A stretch of 64,000 nucleotides of DNA from Arthrobacter sp. NEB 688. Its GTDB lineage: Bacteria > Actinomycetota > Actinomycetes > Actinomycetales > Dermatophilaceae. A model generated the notes under the pieces. The model saw nothing but the letters and a program-made list of their open reading frames with translations, was not told the DNA's origin and did not search any database. Below are positions 35,374 through 45,276 of the stretch, piece after piece. Location: positions 2,790,001 to 2,854,000 of the forward strand of contig NZ_CP053707.1 of the NCBI RefSeq assembly GCF_013201035.1. Reading direction: 5' to 3'. Each line of letters opens with the position of its first letter. The stretch's first letter is position 1. The translations under genes were made by a program, and so were the position numbers.

Positions 35374-35435
35374 CCCCGGTCCCGGTCCGCGGGCGCGCCG
35401 GGTCGCGGTCCGGCGGTGGCGGTTAGCCTGCCGGT

Positions 35436-36659
35436 GTGCCCTCCCTCGAGACGCCGCCCCTCCCGCCGCAGCCCGACCCCGGGGCGCGCACGCTCCTCGT
35501 CTCGCTGAGCGGTCCCGACCGACCGGGCGTCACGAGCGCGGTGTTCGCGGCGGCCGCCACCGTCGGTGGCGACGTCCTCGACCTCGAGCAGGTCGTCGTC
35601 CGCGGCCACCTCGCGCTCTCGGTGCTCCTCGCGCCGGGCCCCGACGAGAACGTCCTCACCGACCGCATCACCCGCGCCGGCGAGGAGATGGGGATGCACG
35701 TCCAGCTCGTCGTCGGCCGCGGTGACAACGCCCGTCGGCGCACCGGCCGGGCCGCCGTCGTCGCGATGGCCCGTCCGCTCGAGACCCGGCACGTCGCCGC
35801 CGTCGCCCGGGCCGTCGCCGCGCACGGCGCGAACATCGACCGGATCCGGCGGCTCTCGCGCTGGCCCGTGACGACCGTCGAGCTCGACGTGTCCGGCGCC
35901 GACGTCGACCGGCTGCGCCGCGACCTCGCGCTCGTCTCGTCGAGCAGCGGGTGCGACATCGCCGTCGCCCCGGCGGGCCTGGCGCGCCGCGGGGGCCGGC
36001 TCGTCGTCATGGACGTCGACTCCACCCTCATCCAGGACGAGGTCATCGAGCTCATCGCCGAGCACGCGGGCACCGCCGCCCAGGTGGCGGAGGTGACCGA
36101 GCGGGCGATGCGCGGCGAGCTCGACTTCGCCGAGAGCCTGCACGCCCGGGTCGCCACGCTCGCCGGGCTGCCGGCCTCCGTCCTCGACGAGGTCCGCGCG
36201 GCGGTCCGGCTGACGCCCGGCGCCCGGACCCTCGTGCGGACCCTCAAGTCGCTCGGCTTCACCGTCGCGCTCGTCTCCGGCGGGTTCGCCGAGGTCGTCG
36301 AGCCGATCGGGGCCGACCTCGGCGTCGACCACGTCCGGGCCAACCGGCTCGAGGTCGTCGACGGCGTCCTCACCGGACGCGTCACCGGTCCGGTCGTCGA
36401 CCGGGCCGCCAAGGCCGCGGCCCTGCGCGAGTTCGCGGCCCTCGAGAAGCTGCCGCTCACGCGCACCGTGGCCATCGGCGACGGCGCCAACGACCTCGAC
36501 ATGCTCGGCGTCGCCGGGCTCGGGGTCGCGTTCAACGCCAAGCCGGTCGTGCGCGAGCAGGCCGACACCTCGGTCAACGTGCCCTACCTCGACACGGTCC
36601 TCTTCCTCCTCGGCGTCAGCCGTGAGGAGATCGAGGACGCCGAGACCGCGGAGGCCTGA
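35436..36659 (+). CDS. serB: Phosphoserine phosphatase SerB
   Basis: Last step of serine synthesis: hydrolysis of O-phosphoserine. The 407-residue protein has two N-terminal ACT-like domains (LLVSLSGPDRPGVTSAVF at about 20-37 and a second at about 108-180) that sense serine in mycobacterial SerB2, and a C-terminal HAD phosphatase: nucleophile D193 in VMDVDSTL, a conserved serine in ALVSGGF, lysine in RAAKAAAL and GDGANDLDML. GTG at 35436 has TAGCCT (35424-35429) 6 nt upstream, a leaderless mRNA. It converges on fabI. Confidence 0.95.
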   Translation: MPSLETPPLPPQPDPGARTLLVSLSGPDRPGVTSAVFAAAATVGGDVLDLEQVVVRGHLALSVLLAPGPDENVLTDRITRAGEEMGMHVQLVVGRGDNARRRTGRAAVVAMARPLETRHVAAVARAVAAHGANIDRIRRLSRWPVTTVELDVSGADVDRLRRDLALVSSSSGCDIAVAPAGLARRGGRLVVMDVDSTLIQDEVIELIAEHAGTAAQVAEVTERAMRGELDFAESLHARVATLAGLPASVLDEVRAAVRLTPGARTLVRTLKSLGFTVALVSGGFAEVVEPIGADLGVDHVRANRLEVVDGVLTGRVTGPVVDRAAKAAALREFAALEKLPLTRTVAIGDGANDLDMLGVAGLGVAFNAKPVVREQADTSVNVPYLDTVLFLLGVSREEIEDAETAEA

Positions 36660-36668
36660 GCCTCAGGC
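36654..36668. terminator. Palindrome joining serB and fabI stops
   Basis: GCCTGAG (36654-36660) and CTCAGGC (36662-36668) are inverse complements around a single base. Each arm contains one stop codon of the convergent serB and fabI genes. It is a short candidate bidirectional terminator. Confidence 0.4.
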
Positions 36669-37421
36669 GCCGATGGCGTGGTACCCGCCGTCGACGTGGA
36701 TCATCTCGCCGGTCGTCGCGGGGAACCAGTCCGAGAGCAGCGAGACGCAGGCGCGGGCCGTGGGCACCGCATCGTTGACGTCCCAGCCGAGCGGGGCGCG
36801 GCTGCCCCACGCCTCCTCGAACTGCTCGAAGCCCGGGATCGACTTGGCCGCCGTCGTGCGGATCGGGCCGGCGGCGACGATGTTGCAGCGCACGCCCTTC
36901 GGGCCGAGGTCGCGGGCCAGGTAGCGGTTGGTGGACTCGAAGGCCGCCTTGGCGACACCCATCCAGTCGTAGACCGGCCAGGCGAAGCGTGCGTCGAAGG
37001 TGAGGCCGACGACGCTGCCGCCGTCGGACATCAGCGGCAGCGAGGCCTTGGCCAGCGCGGCCAGCGAGTACGCCGAGACGTGCACCGCCGTCGACACGTC
37101 GTCCCACGAGGCCTCGAGGAAGTTGAACGCCCCCTGCGGCGCGAAGCCGATCGAGTGCAGCACGCCGTCGAGGTGCGGCACGTGCTCGCGGACGCGGTCG
37201 GGCAGGGCCGCGAGGTCCTCCTCGCTCGTCACGTCGAGCTCGATGACCGGCGGCGTCTGCGGCAGCCGGCGCGCGATCGCCGTCGTGATCTTCATCGTGC
37301 GTCCGAAGGAGGTGAGCACGACCTCGGCCCCCTGCTCCTGGGCGAGCTTCGCGACGTGGAACGCGATCGAGGAGTCCATGAGGACCCCGGTGATCAGGAG
37401 CTTCTTGCCCTCGAGCAGCAT
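36663..37421 (-). CDS. fabI: Enoyl-ACP reductase (FabI/InhA type)
   Basis: NADH-dependent reduction of enoyl-ACP in fatty acid elongation. The 252-residue SDR shows the divergent cofactor loop TGVLMDSSIAFHVAKL, the active-site Y151 and K158 in VYDWMGVAKAAFES (as in InhA), and GPIRTTAAKSIPGF in the substrate loop. ATG at 37421 has GAAAGG 8 nt upstream. It lies 38 nt downstream of fabG, in the same operon; fabG-fabI is the standard actinobacterial order, as in mabA-inhA. The family is the target of isoniazid and triclosan. Confidence 0.95.
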   Translation of the reverse strand: MLLEGKKLLITGVLMDSSIAFHVAKLAQEQGAEVVLTSFGRTMKITTAIARRLPQTPPVIELDVTSEEDLAALPDRVREHVPHLDGVLHSIGFAPQGAFNFLEASWDDVSTAVHVSAYSLAALAKASLPLMSDGGSVVGLTFDARFAWPVYDWMGVAKAAFESTNRYLARDLGPKGVRCNIVAAGPIRTTAAKSIPGFEQFEEAWGSRAPLGWDVNDAVPTARACVSLLSDWFPATTGEMIHVDGGYHAIGA

Positions 37422-37459
37422 GTCTGGCCTTTCGGTGGTGGGTCGGGGGACGGTCGCGG

Positions 37460-38191
<732 letters not shown>

Positions 38192-38234
38192 CTACCCAGC
38201 GGTAGCCGGACAGCCGCGGACGTATGGTGGACGG

Positions 38235-38585
38235 GTGCCCACGACCCGCTCCCGTCACCCCGACGCCCAGTCGGTGACGACCGCGGCGGACTCGCGGGAG
38301 GCCGACCAGCGGCACCGGATGAAGCAGTACCTCGTGACGATGACCGTCCGCACGGTGTGCTTCGTCCTCACCATCGTCATCGACGACTGGTACCGCTGGG
38401 TCTTCGCCGCCGGGGCGGTCTTCCTCCCCTTCATCGCCGTGGTCGCCGTCAACTCCGTGGCGCCTCGCGTGCGCGGCCGGCGCAGCCCGGTCACGCCGAG
38501 CGTCGACCCGACGCCGCGCCTGACCCAGACCGCGTACACGCACGTGCCGAGCACCGTGCGCCACGAGGACGAGCCCCGCGGCTGA
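38235..38585 (+). CDS. DUF3099 family membrane protein
   Basis: Small membrane protein of 116 residues, DUF3099 family, conserved in actinobacteria and commonly next to fabG; function unknown. A charged N terminus (RHRMKQYLVTMTVRTVCFVL begins the first membrane helix) is followed by a second hydrophobic stretch FAAGAVFLPFIAVVAVNSVA, then a polar tail. GTG at 38235 has TATGGT (38223-38228) 6 nt upstream, a leaderless mRNA. Its stop lies in a perfect 22-bp palindrome shared with the moaA stop. Confidence 0.85.
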   Translation: MPTTRSRHPDAQSVTTAADSREADQRHRMKQYLVTMTVRTVCFVLTIVIDDWYRWVFAAGAVFLPFIAVVAVNSVAPRVRGRRSPVTPSVDPTPRLTQTAYTHVPSTVRHEDEPRG

Positions 38586-38599
38586 GCCGGCTCAGCCGC
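38578..38599. terminator. Perfect 22-bp palindrome, DUF3099/moaA stops
   Basis: GCGGCTGAGCC followed directly by GGCTCAGCCGC is an exact palindrome. The left half holds the DUF3099 stop (38583-38585) and the right half the moaA stop (38592-38594). It should fold on both transcripts as a stem of up to nine pairs with a 4-nt loop. Confidence 0.6.
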
Positions 38600-39593
38600 C
38601 GATCGCCGACATCGGGCGGTCGGGCTGCTCGAAGTCCGGGCGGTCGATGCCGTGCCCCGGCTTCTTGACCCACATCTCGCCGATGACGAGGTCGGCGAGC
38701 TCGGTGTCCGTGGCGCCCTCGCGCATCGGGCCGCGCAGGTCGACCTCGGTGCGGGAGAAGAGGCAGTTGCGCAGCTGGCCGTCGGCCGTGAGGCGCACCC
38801 GGTCGCACGCGGCGCAGAACGGCGCCGACACGCTCGCGATGACCCCGACGGTCTGCGGGCCGCCGTCGACGAGGAACAGCTCGGCGGGGGCGCTGCCGCG
38901 CTCCTGGACCGGCGTGAGCCGGAAGCGCTCGCCGAGGCGCTCGAGGATCTCGGCCTGCGACACCATCTGGGACCGGTCCCAGGCGTGCTGCGCGTCGAGC
39001 GGCATCTGCTCGATGAACCGCAGCTCGTAGCCGCGGTCGAGGCACCAGCCGAGGAGGTCGGCGACGCCCTCGTCGTTGAAGCCGCGCATCGCGACCGCGT
39101 TGACCTTGACCGGGGTGAGCCCGGCGTCCGCGGCGGCCTTGAGCCCGGCCTCGACGTCCTCGAGGCGGTCGCGCCGGGTGAGGTCGCGGAAGCGCTGCGC
39201 GTCGATGGTGTCGAGGCTGACGTTGACCCGGTCGAGGCCGGCGGCGGCCAGCGGCGCGGCGAGCCGGTCCAGGCCGATCCCGTTGGTCGTCATCGCGATG
39301 CGCGGGCGCGGCTCGAGAGCCGCGATGCCGGCGACGACGTGGACGAGGCTGCGGCGCAGCATCGGCTCGCCACCGGTCAGGCGGACGTTGGTGACGCCGA
39401 GGCCGACCATGATCCGCACGAGGCGCACGAGCTCGTCGTCGGTGAGCATCTCGGGCTTGGGCAGCCAGTCGAGGCCCTCGGCGGGCATGCAGTAGGTGCA
39501 GCGCAGGTTGCAGCGGTCGGTGACCGACACGCGGAGGTCTCGCCCGACGCGGCCGAGGCGGTCGAGGAGGCGGGGCTCTGGGAGGTCGGTCAT
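38592..39593 (-). CDS. moaA: GTP 3',8-cyclase MoaA
   Basis: Radical SAM enzyme that, with MoaC, turns GTP into cyclic pyranopterin monophosphate for molybdenum cofactor. The 333-residue protein has the N-terminal cluster C28, C32, C35 (CNLRCTYC), the SAM-binding GGEPML, the second cluster FCAACDRVRL with a third cysteine in LRNCLFS, and the essential C-terminal GG (SAIGG). ATG at 39593 has TACATT 8 nt upstream (39602-39607, minus strand). No other moa gene is here. It is divergent from the SURF1 gene. Confidence 0.95.
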   Translation of the reverse strand: MTDLPEPRLLDRLGRVGRDLRVSVTDRCNLRCTYCMPAEGLDWLPKPEMLTDDELVRLVRIMVGLGVTNVRLTGGEPMLRRSLVHVVAGIAALEPRPRIAMTTNGIGLDRLAAPLAAAGLDRVNVSLDTIDAQRFRDLTRRDRLEDVEAGLKAAADAGLTPVKVNAVAMRGFNDEGVADLLGWCLDRGYELRFIEQMPLDAQHAWDRSQMVSQAEILERLGERFRLTPVQERGSAPAELFLVDGGPQTVGVIASVSAPFCAACDRVRLTADGQLRNCLFSRTEVDLRGPMREGATDTELADLVIGEMWVKKPGHGIDRPDFEQPDRPMSAIGG

Positions 39594-39626
39594 AGGGGTC
39601 CAATGTACGTCGCGTAGCGTGAAGTG

Positions 39627-40415
39627 GTGCTCCGCCGGCTCCTCACACCTCGTTGGCTGGGTGCGCTCGTCCTCTCGGCCCTCTTCGCGGTGGCCGCCTA
39701 CCACCTCGGCTGGTGGCAGTACCACCGGCACGAGGCGAAGGTCGAGCGCAACGACCGCCTCGACCGCCACTACCGCGCGACCCCGGTGCCCGTCGGCGAG
39801 GCCATCACGCCGGACGGTGTGAGCACCGACGCCGAGTGGACCCGGGTGAGCATCACGGGGAGCTACGCCGCCGGCCCGGTGTTCGTGCGCGGACGCCCCA
39901 ACGACGGCGCCGTCGGCTACGAGGTCCTCTGGGCCTTCCGGCCCGACGACGGTGGCACCGACGTCCTCGTCGACCGCGGCTGGGTGCGCGTGTCGGACCG
40001 CGGGGCCAGCGTGCTGCCGTCGGTGCCGCCGGCCCCCTCGGGCGAGACGACGGTCGTCGGCTGGGCGCGGCCGGGAGAGGAGTCGGCCGACAAGCCGCCG
40101 GCCGCCGGTCAGATCGCCAACCTCGCGGTGCCCGACGCCTCGCGCGCCCTCGGGACGCCGCTCCTGCCGGGGTACGTCCTCCTGGAGTCCGAGCGCACGG
40201 CCGACGGCGCTTCGCCGCCGCGCCCGGCCCCGCTGCTGCCGCCGGACCGCAGCCTCGGCCCGCACCTCGCGTACGCCTACCAGTGGTGGATGACGACAGT
40301 CCTCGGCTTCGTGCTCGTCGGCTTCGGCATCCGGCGCGAGGAGCGGCTCGCGCACCCCGAGAAGTACCCGCCCAAGCCCAACAAGGTTCGCATCTGGGAC
40401 GAGGAGGACGGCTGA
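39627..40415 (+). CDS. SURF1 family cytochrome oxidase assembly protein
   Basis: Membrane protein for assembly of the heme-copper oxidase, thought to help heme a insertion. Two membrane helices frame an extracytoplasmic domain: WLGALVLSALFAVAAYHLGW at about 10-29 (the GxWQ motif appears as HLGWWQYHRHEAK) and QWWMTTVLGFVLVGFGIRRE near residue 218, which matches the conserved YxxQW C-terminal helix. Length 262 is normal. GTG at 39627 is preferred to GTG at 39624 because TAGCGT (39615-39620) is 6 nt upstream. It fits with ctaA and ctaB, found 19 kb away in this window. Confidence 0.92.
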   Translation: MLRRLLTPRWLGALVLSALFAVAAYHLGWWQYHRHEAKVERNDRLDRHYRATPVPVGEAITPDGVSTDAEWTRVSITGSYAAGPVFVRGRPNDGAVGYEVLWAFRPDDGGTDVLVDRGWVRVSDRGASVLPSVPPAPSGETTVVGWARPGEESADKPPAAGQIANLAVPDASRALGTPLLPGYVLLESERTADGASPPRPAPLLPPDRSLGPHLAYAYQWWMTTVLGFVLVGFGIRREERLAHPEKYPPKPNKVRIWDEEDG

Positions 40416-40454
40416 CGCCGCTCGTCCGCGGCCGACGTCGTGCGAGAGTGCCGC

Positions 40455-41798
40455 ATGACCACGACGCCGGAGCAGCGCACCGACCTCATCGTCACGACCC
40501 TCCTCGAGGCCTTCGAGCCGCTCATGCGGGCCGACCCGCACGGCTTCCGGACCAAGTTCCGCAAGATGGCGCGCGACCCCTTCGCCTTCTACCGCGGGAC
40601 GGCCTGCCTCTTCTACGCCGACGTCGGTGACGGCGGCGCGTTCGGGGACTTCGACGAGCGGTGGGTCACCGGCGACGGCGCCCGCGTCTGGATCCAGGGC
40701 GACCTGCACGCCGAGAACTTCGGGACCTACCTCGACGCCGACGGCCGGCTCGTCTTCGACGTCAACGACTTCGACGAGGCCTACCTCGGGCACTGGACGT
40801 GGGACATCGCCCGGTTCAGCGCGAGCCTGGCGCTCCTGTGCTGGCAGAAGGCGCTGCCCGACGACGTCATCGACGACCTCGTCGGCCGCTACGTGCGCGC
40901 CTACGTCGACCAGGTCGAGCACTACCGCGGCGTCGACGACGACACCGAGTGGGCCCTCACCCTCGACACCGGCGAGGGCGCCGTCCTCTCCGCGCTGCGG
41001 GCGGCCAAGATGTCGACCCGCTTCGCGATGCTCGAGTCGATGACCGTCGTCGACGACTACCGTCGCTCCTTCGCCGAGCGCTCCGGGGTGCGACGGCTCG
41101 AGGCCGCCGAGGAGGAGGCCGTGCGCGCGGCGTTCGCCCGCTACCGCGAGACCCTGCCCGAGCGGCACCGCGGCACGGTGACCTTCGACGTGCTCGACGT
41201 CGTCGGGCGCTCGGGCTTCGGCATCGGCAGCGCCGGCCTGCCCGCCTACAGCCTCCTCGTCGAGGGCTTCAGCCAGGCGCTCGACAACGACGTCGTCCTG
41301 TCGATGAAGCAGGGCAACATCGCGGCCCCGAGCCGCGTCGTCGACGACGAGCACGGCGCCTCGTACTTCGACCACCACGGTCACCGGACGGCGGTGTCGC
41401 AGCGCGCCCTCCAGGCGCACGCCGACCGCTTCCTCGGCTGGACCTCGCTCGAGACCGACGGGCGTGAGGTCGGCTACGTCGTCAGCGAGGTGTCCCCGTA
41501 CGAGGCGGACCTCTCGTGGGACGAGGTGTCGGAGCCGGAGGACCTCGAGGTGCTCCTGCCCCAGCTCGGGCGTGCGACGGCGAAGATCCACTGCGTCGCC
41601 GACTCCGAGTCCGACCAGGACCTCGTCCGGGTCAGCGTCGAGGACGTCGTCGGCGAGGCGGTCGGTGACGACGTCGACGCGCTCGTCGCGACGATGGTCG
41701 AGTTCGCGCGGGAGTACTCGACACGCGCGACGGAGGACTACCGGCTCTTCGTCGACGCCTTCCGCAGCGGCGCCTTCGAGCACGTCGCCCCGGCCTGA
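40455..41798 (+). CDS. DUF2252 family protein
   Basis: A 447-residue DUF2252 protein of unknown function, with a fold like aminoglycoside-type kinases. The family hallmark is RVWIQGDLHAENFGTYLDAD with VFDVNDFDEAYLGHWTWDIA, a catalytic-loop (GDxHxxN) and DFD pattern as in kinase-like phosphotransferases, and KMARDPFAFYRGTA at the N terminus. ATG at 40455 is the first start after the SURF1 gene, 39 nt downstream; no good Shine-Dalgarno is seen. It converges on the ABC exporter gene. Confidence 0.9.
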   Translation: MTTTPEQRTDLIVTTLLEAFEPLMRADPHGFRTKFRKMARDPFAFYRGTACLFYADVGDGGAFGDFDERWVTGDGARVWIQGDLHAENFGTYLDADGRLVFDVNDFDEAYLGHWTWDIARFSASLALLCWQKALPDDVIDDLVGRYVRAYVDQVEHYRGVDDDTEWALTLDTGEGAVLSALRAAKMSTRFAMLESMTVVDDYRRSFAERSGVRRLEAAEEEAVRAAFARYRETLPERHRGTVTFDVLDVVGRSGFGIGSAGLPAYSLLVEGFSQALDNDVVLSMKQGNIAAPSRVVDDEHGASYFDHHGHRTAVSQRALQAHADRFLGWTSLETDGREVGYVVSEVSPYEADLSWDEVSEPEDLEVLLPQLGRATAKIHCVADSESDQDLVRVSVEDVVGEAVGDDVDALVATMVEFAREYSTRATEDYRLFVDAFRSGAFEHVAPA

Positions 41799-41832
41799 CC
41801 CGCGCCGGGGCGGCCGCCCCGCTCAGGCGGGG
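41786..41832. terminator. Twin stem-loops between DUF2252 and ABC exporter
   Basis: CGCCCCGGC (41786-41794) pairs with GCCGGGGCG (41804-41812), holding the DUF2252 stop in its loop. CCCCGC (41817-41822) pairs with GCGGGG (41827-41832), holding the exporter stop in a 4-nt loop. Each would act on one of the convergent genes. Confidence 0.55.
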
Positions 41833-43724
41833 TGGGACTCGGTCGGCGTGTCGAGGACCTCGCCGAGCTCGTCGTCGAACTGGGTGCGGTAGAGCTCGGC
41901 GTAGAGCCCGTCGGCGGCGACCAGCTCGGCGTGGGTGCCGCGCTCGACGATGCGCCCGTCGTCGACGACGAGGATCTGGTCGGCGTGCCGGACCGTCGAG
42001 AGCCGGTGGGCGATGACGAGCGCCGAGCGGTCGCGCAGGGCCTCGTCGAGCGCTCGCTGGAGCGCCTGCTCGGACTCGCTGTCGAGGTGGGCGGTGGCCT
42101 CGTCGAGGACGATGAGCCCGGGTCCCTTGAGCAGGAGGCGGGCGATGGCCAGCCGCTGCTTCTCGCCGCCGGAGAGGCGGTGGCCGCGGTCGCCGACGAC
42201 CGTGTCGAGGCCGGCCGGCAGGGAGTCGACGAGCGTCCAGACCTGGGCGGCGCGCAGCGCGGCGACCATCTGCGCCTTGGTGGCGCCGGGCGCCGCGTAC
42301 TCGAGGTTGGCGCGGATCGTGTCGTGGAACAGGTGCGCGTCCTGGGTGACGACCCCGACCGCGTCGTGGAGCGACTCGCCGGAGGCCTGCCGCAGGTCGA
42401 GACCGTTGATCCGGACCGACCCGGCGGTGGGGTCGTAGAGGCGCGCGACGAGCGAGGTGATCGTCGTCTTGCCGGCGCCGCTCGGGCCGACGAGGGCCAC
42501 GAGGGTGCCGGGCTCGACGCTGAAGGAGACATCGCGCAGCACCGGCCCGCTCCCCCGGCGGTCGCCCGTCGCGGTGCTCTCGAGCGAGGCGAGCGAGACC
42601 TCGTCGGCGGAGGGATAGGAGAACCCGACGCCCTCGACGTCGACGCGCACCGGCCCCGCAGGGACCGGGCGGGCGTCCGGGGCGTCGGCGACGAGCGGCT
42701 CGAGGTCGATGACCTCGAAGACCCGCTCGAACGAGACGAGCGCGGTCATGATGTCGACGCGGACGTTGGAGATGGCGGTGAGCGGCCCGTAGAGGCGGGC
42801 CAGGAGAGCCGTCAGGGCGATGAGCGTGCCGACGGTCAGCGAGCCGCCGACCGCCATGACGCCGCCGACGCCGTAGACGAGGGCGGTCGCGAGCGAGGCG
42901 ACGAGCGTGAGGGCGACGAAGAACACCGAGCGGTTGACGGCGATCTTCACCCCGATGTCGCGCACGCGCGCGGCCCGGACGGCGTACTCGCCGTCCTCGA
43001 CCGCGGGGCGGCCGAAGAGCTTGACGAGCAGCGCGCCGGCGACGTTGAAGCGCTCGGTCATCCGGGTGCCGAGGTCGGCGTTCTGGACCATCTGCTCGTG
43101 GGCCAGGCTCGCGAGCCGCCGACCCATGAACCGCGCCGGCAGGAGGAAGAACGGGACGAGGAGGAGCGCCGCGAGGGTCAGCTGCCACGAGAGCAGCGCC
43201 ATCGCCCCGACGATGAGGACGAGGGTGATCGCGTTGCTCACGACGCTCGAGAGCACCGACGTGAACGCCTGCTGGGCGCCGATGACGTCGTTGCCGAGGC
43301 GGGTGACGAGCGCGCCGGTCTGGGCCCGGGTGAAGAAGGCGACCGGCTGGCGCAGGACGTGCGAGAACACCTGGGTGCGCAGGTCGTAGATGAGCCCCTC
43401 GCCGATCCGCGCGGAGAACCACCGCTCGACGAGCGTGAGCGCCCCACCGATGACGGCGATGAGCGCCACGAGCAGCGAGAGCCGGACGACGCGCCCGGAG
43501 TCCTTGGGATAGATGCCGTCGTCGATGATGGCCTTGAGGAGCAGCGGGGTCGCGACGACGAGCGCGGACTCGACGACGACGAGGCCGAGGAACCAGCCGA
43601 TGGGCTTCTTGTAGGGGCGGGCGTAGCCGAGCACCCGGCGCGTCGTGCCGGGCGCCAGGCGGCGCTCCTTGACGCTGGAGTCGCGGCTCAGGCTGTGGAG
43701 GGCCTGCCAGCCCGTCATGCTCAT
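41823..43724 (-). CDS. ABC exporter, fused permease-ATPase
   Basis: Half-transporter of the type IV (multidrug/lipid flippase) class, 633 residues from ATG 43724; works as a dimer. Six membrane helices span about 40-320 ([20 protein letters not shown], then [14 protein letters not shown] at the end). The ATPase has GPSGAGKTT, the Q loop [11 protein letters not shown], signature LSGGEKQRL, Walker [13 protein letters not shown] and the switch histidine in VIAHRLSTV. It is an efflux pump of unknown cargo. ATG 43724 is chosen over GTG 43766 because GAGGAG lies 10 nt upstream and homologues start near it. Confidence 0.92.
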   Translation of the reverse strand: MSMTGWQALHSLSRDSSVKERRLAPGTTRRVLGYARPYKKPIGWFLGLVVVESALVVATPLLLKAIIDDGIYPKDSGRVVRLSLLVALIAVIGGALTLVERWFSARIGEGLIYDLRTQVFSHVLRQPVAFFTRAQTGALVTRLGNDVIGAQQAFTSVLSSVVSNAITLVLIVGAMALLSWQLTLAALLLVPFFLLPARFMGRRLASLAHEQMVQNADLGTRMTERFNVAGALLVKLFGRPAVEDGEYAVRAARVRDIGVKIAVNRSVFFVALTLVASLATALVYGVGGVMAVGGSLTVGTLIALTALLARLYGPLTAISNVRVDIMTALVSFERVFEVIDLEPLVADAPDARPVPAGPVRVDVEGVGFSYPSADEVSLASLESTATGDRRGSGPVLRDVSFSVEPGTLVALVGPSGAGKTTITSLVARLYDPTAGSVRINGLDLRQASGESLHDAVGVVTQDAHLFHDTIRANLEYAAPGATKAQMVAALRAAQVWTLVDSLPAGLDTVVGDRGHRLSGGEKQRLAIARLLLKGPGLIVLDEATAHLDSESEQALQRALDEALRDRSALVIAHRLSTVRHADQILVVDDGRIVERGTHAELVAADGLYAELYRTQFDDELGEVLDTPTESHPA

Positions 43725-43877
43725 CGGTGTCGGTCTCCTCGGTGTCGGTGCTCGGCAGTCAACCACCGCGCGCCGACACCTGTTCCCCCCGGGCCGTGGT
43801 CACCCTCTTGTGCGTGGGCGTCCTCCCCCGCACGATGGCGGCACGCCGACCGCTCGCGTCATCCCCGGAGGAGCCCC

Positions 43878-45263
43878 GTGCCCGACCCGCTGCGCCACAA
43901 GATCCTGCTCGACGAGGACGAGATGCCGACCCGTTGGTACAACGTGCTGGCCGACCTCCCGACGCCTCCCCCGCCGCCGCTGCACCCCGGCACCGGGCAG
44001 CCCGTCGGGCCCGAGGACCTTGCGGCGATCTTCCCCATGGACCTCATCGCGCAGGAGGTCACGACCGAGCGCTACGTCGACATCCCGCCGGAGGTCCAGG
44101 ACGTCTACCGGCTCTGGCGCCCCTCGCCCCTGTTCCGGGCGCACCGCCTCGAGAAGGCCCTCGGTACGCCGGCCCGCATCTACTACAAGTACGAGGGTGT
44201 CTCGCCCGCCGGCTCGCACAAGCCCAACACGGCCGTGCCGCAGGCGTACTACAACGCGAAGGCCGGCATCCGGAAGCTGACGACCGAGACCGGCGCCGGC
44301 CAGTGGGGCACCTCGCTCGCCTTCGCCTGCGCGCAGTTCGACCTCGAGTGCGAGATCTGGCAGGTCCGGGCCTCGTACGACGCCAAGCCCTACCGCAAGA
44401 TCATGATGGAGACCTTCGGCGGCACGGTGCACCCCAGCCCCTCGGACCTCACCGAGGCCGGCCGGACGATGCTCGCGAGCGACCCCGGCTCCCCCGGCTC
44501 CCTCGGCCTGGCCATCAGCGAGGCGGTCGAGGTCGCGGCCCAGGACCCGAGCGCCAACTACGCGCTCGGGTCGGTCCTCAACCACGTGCTGCTCCACCAG
44601 ACCGTCATCGGCGAGGAGGCGCTGCTGCAGCTGGCCAAGGTCGGCGAGAGCGTCGACCTCATCGTCGGCTGCACCGGCGGCGGCTCGAACTTCGGTGGCC
44701 TCACCTTCCCGTTCCTGCGCGAGAAGCTGCAGTCCGGCGGGGTCGGCCCGGTCATCCGCGCCGTCGAGCCCGCGTCCTGCCCGTCCCTGACCCAGGGCAC
44801 CTACGCGTACGACTTCGGCGACGTCGCCGGACTCACGCCGCTGCTCAAGATGCACACGCTGGGGCACGACTTCATCCCCGACCCGATCCACGCCGGCGGC
44901 CTGCGCTACCACGGGATGAGCCCGCTGGTCAGCCACCTCTACGACCAGGGGCTCATCGAGGCGATCGCGAAGACCCAGAAGGACTGCTTCGCGGCCGGCG
45001 TGCTCTTCGCCCGGACCGAGGGCATCGTCCCGGCGCCGGAGCCGACGCACGCCGTCGCCGCGGCGATCGACGAGGCCATCCGGTGCATCGAGACCGGCGA
45101 GGAGAAGGTCATCCTCACGGCCCTGTGCGGCCACGGCCACCTCGACCTGCCGGCGTACGACGCCTACCTGCGCGGCGACCTCGTCGACCACACGTGGGAC
45201 GACACCGAGCTGCAGCAGTCGGTCGCGGCGGCCCTCACGAGGCTGCCGGCCATCCCCGGCTGA
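43878..45263 (+). CDS. TrpB2-type tryptophan synthase beta-like enzyme
   Basis: PLP enzyme of the TrpB2 group (stand-alone tryptophan synthase beta-like), 461 residues; it may make tryptophan from free indole and serine. The PLP lysine is K115 in [11 protein letters not shown], and the phosphate loop is [11 protein letters not shown]. The long N terminus (to about residue 75) and the glutamate region ETGAGQWG mark TrpB2 rather than TrpB1. No trpA is adjacent, in keeping with the group. GTG at 43878 has GGAGGAG at the right distance. It converges on the ABC-F gene. Confidence 0.9.
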   Translation: MPDPLRHKILLDEDEMPTRWYNVLADLPTPPPPPLHPGTGQPVGPEDLAAIFPMDLIAQEVTTERYVDIPPEVQDVYRLWRPSPLFRAHRLEKALGTPARIYYKYEGVSPAGSHKPNTAVPQAYYNAKAGIRKLTTETGAGQWGTSLAFACAQFDLECEIWQVRASYDAKPYRKIMMETFGGTVHPSPSDLTEAGRTMLASDPGSPGSLGLAISEAVEVAAQDPSANYALGSVLNHVLLHQTVIGEEALLQLAKVGESVDLIVGCTGGGSNFGGLTFPFLREKLQSGGVGPVIRAVEPASCPSLTQGTYAYDFGDVAGLTPLLKMHTLGHDFIPDPIHAGGLRYHGMSPLVSHLYDQGLIEAIAKTQKDCFAAGVLFARTEGIVPAPEPTHAVAAAIDEAIRCIETGEEKVILTALCGHGHLDLPAYDAYLRGDLVDHTWDDTELQQSVAAALTRLPAIPG

Positions 45264-45276
45264 CGGGCGGCGGGCC

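Noticed and set aside
31776-35426. A long alternative plus-strand frame across the oxidoreductase, P-loop and Ig-like genes
   Set aside because: It crosses recognisable genes in other frames and has no domain, so it is a composition artefact.
39594-39626. Molybdenum cofactor riboswitch before moaA
   Set aside because: The space to the divergent SURF1 gene is about 33 bp and moaA appears almost leaderless.
43725-43877. Tryptophan attenuator or T-box before the TrpB-like gene
   Set aside because: No run of Trp codons, no T-box motif and no terminator pair; the gene is the TrpB2 type outside a trp operon. Only short CGGTGTCGGT direct repeats are seen.
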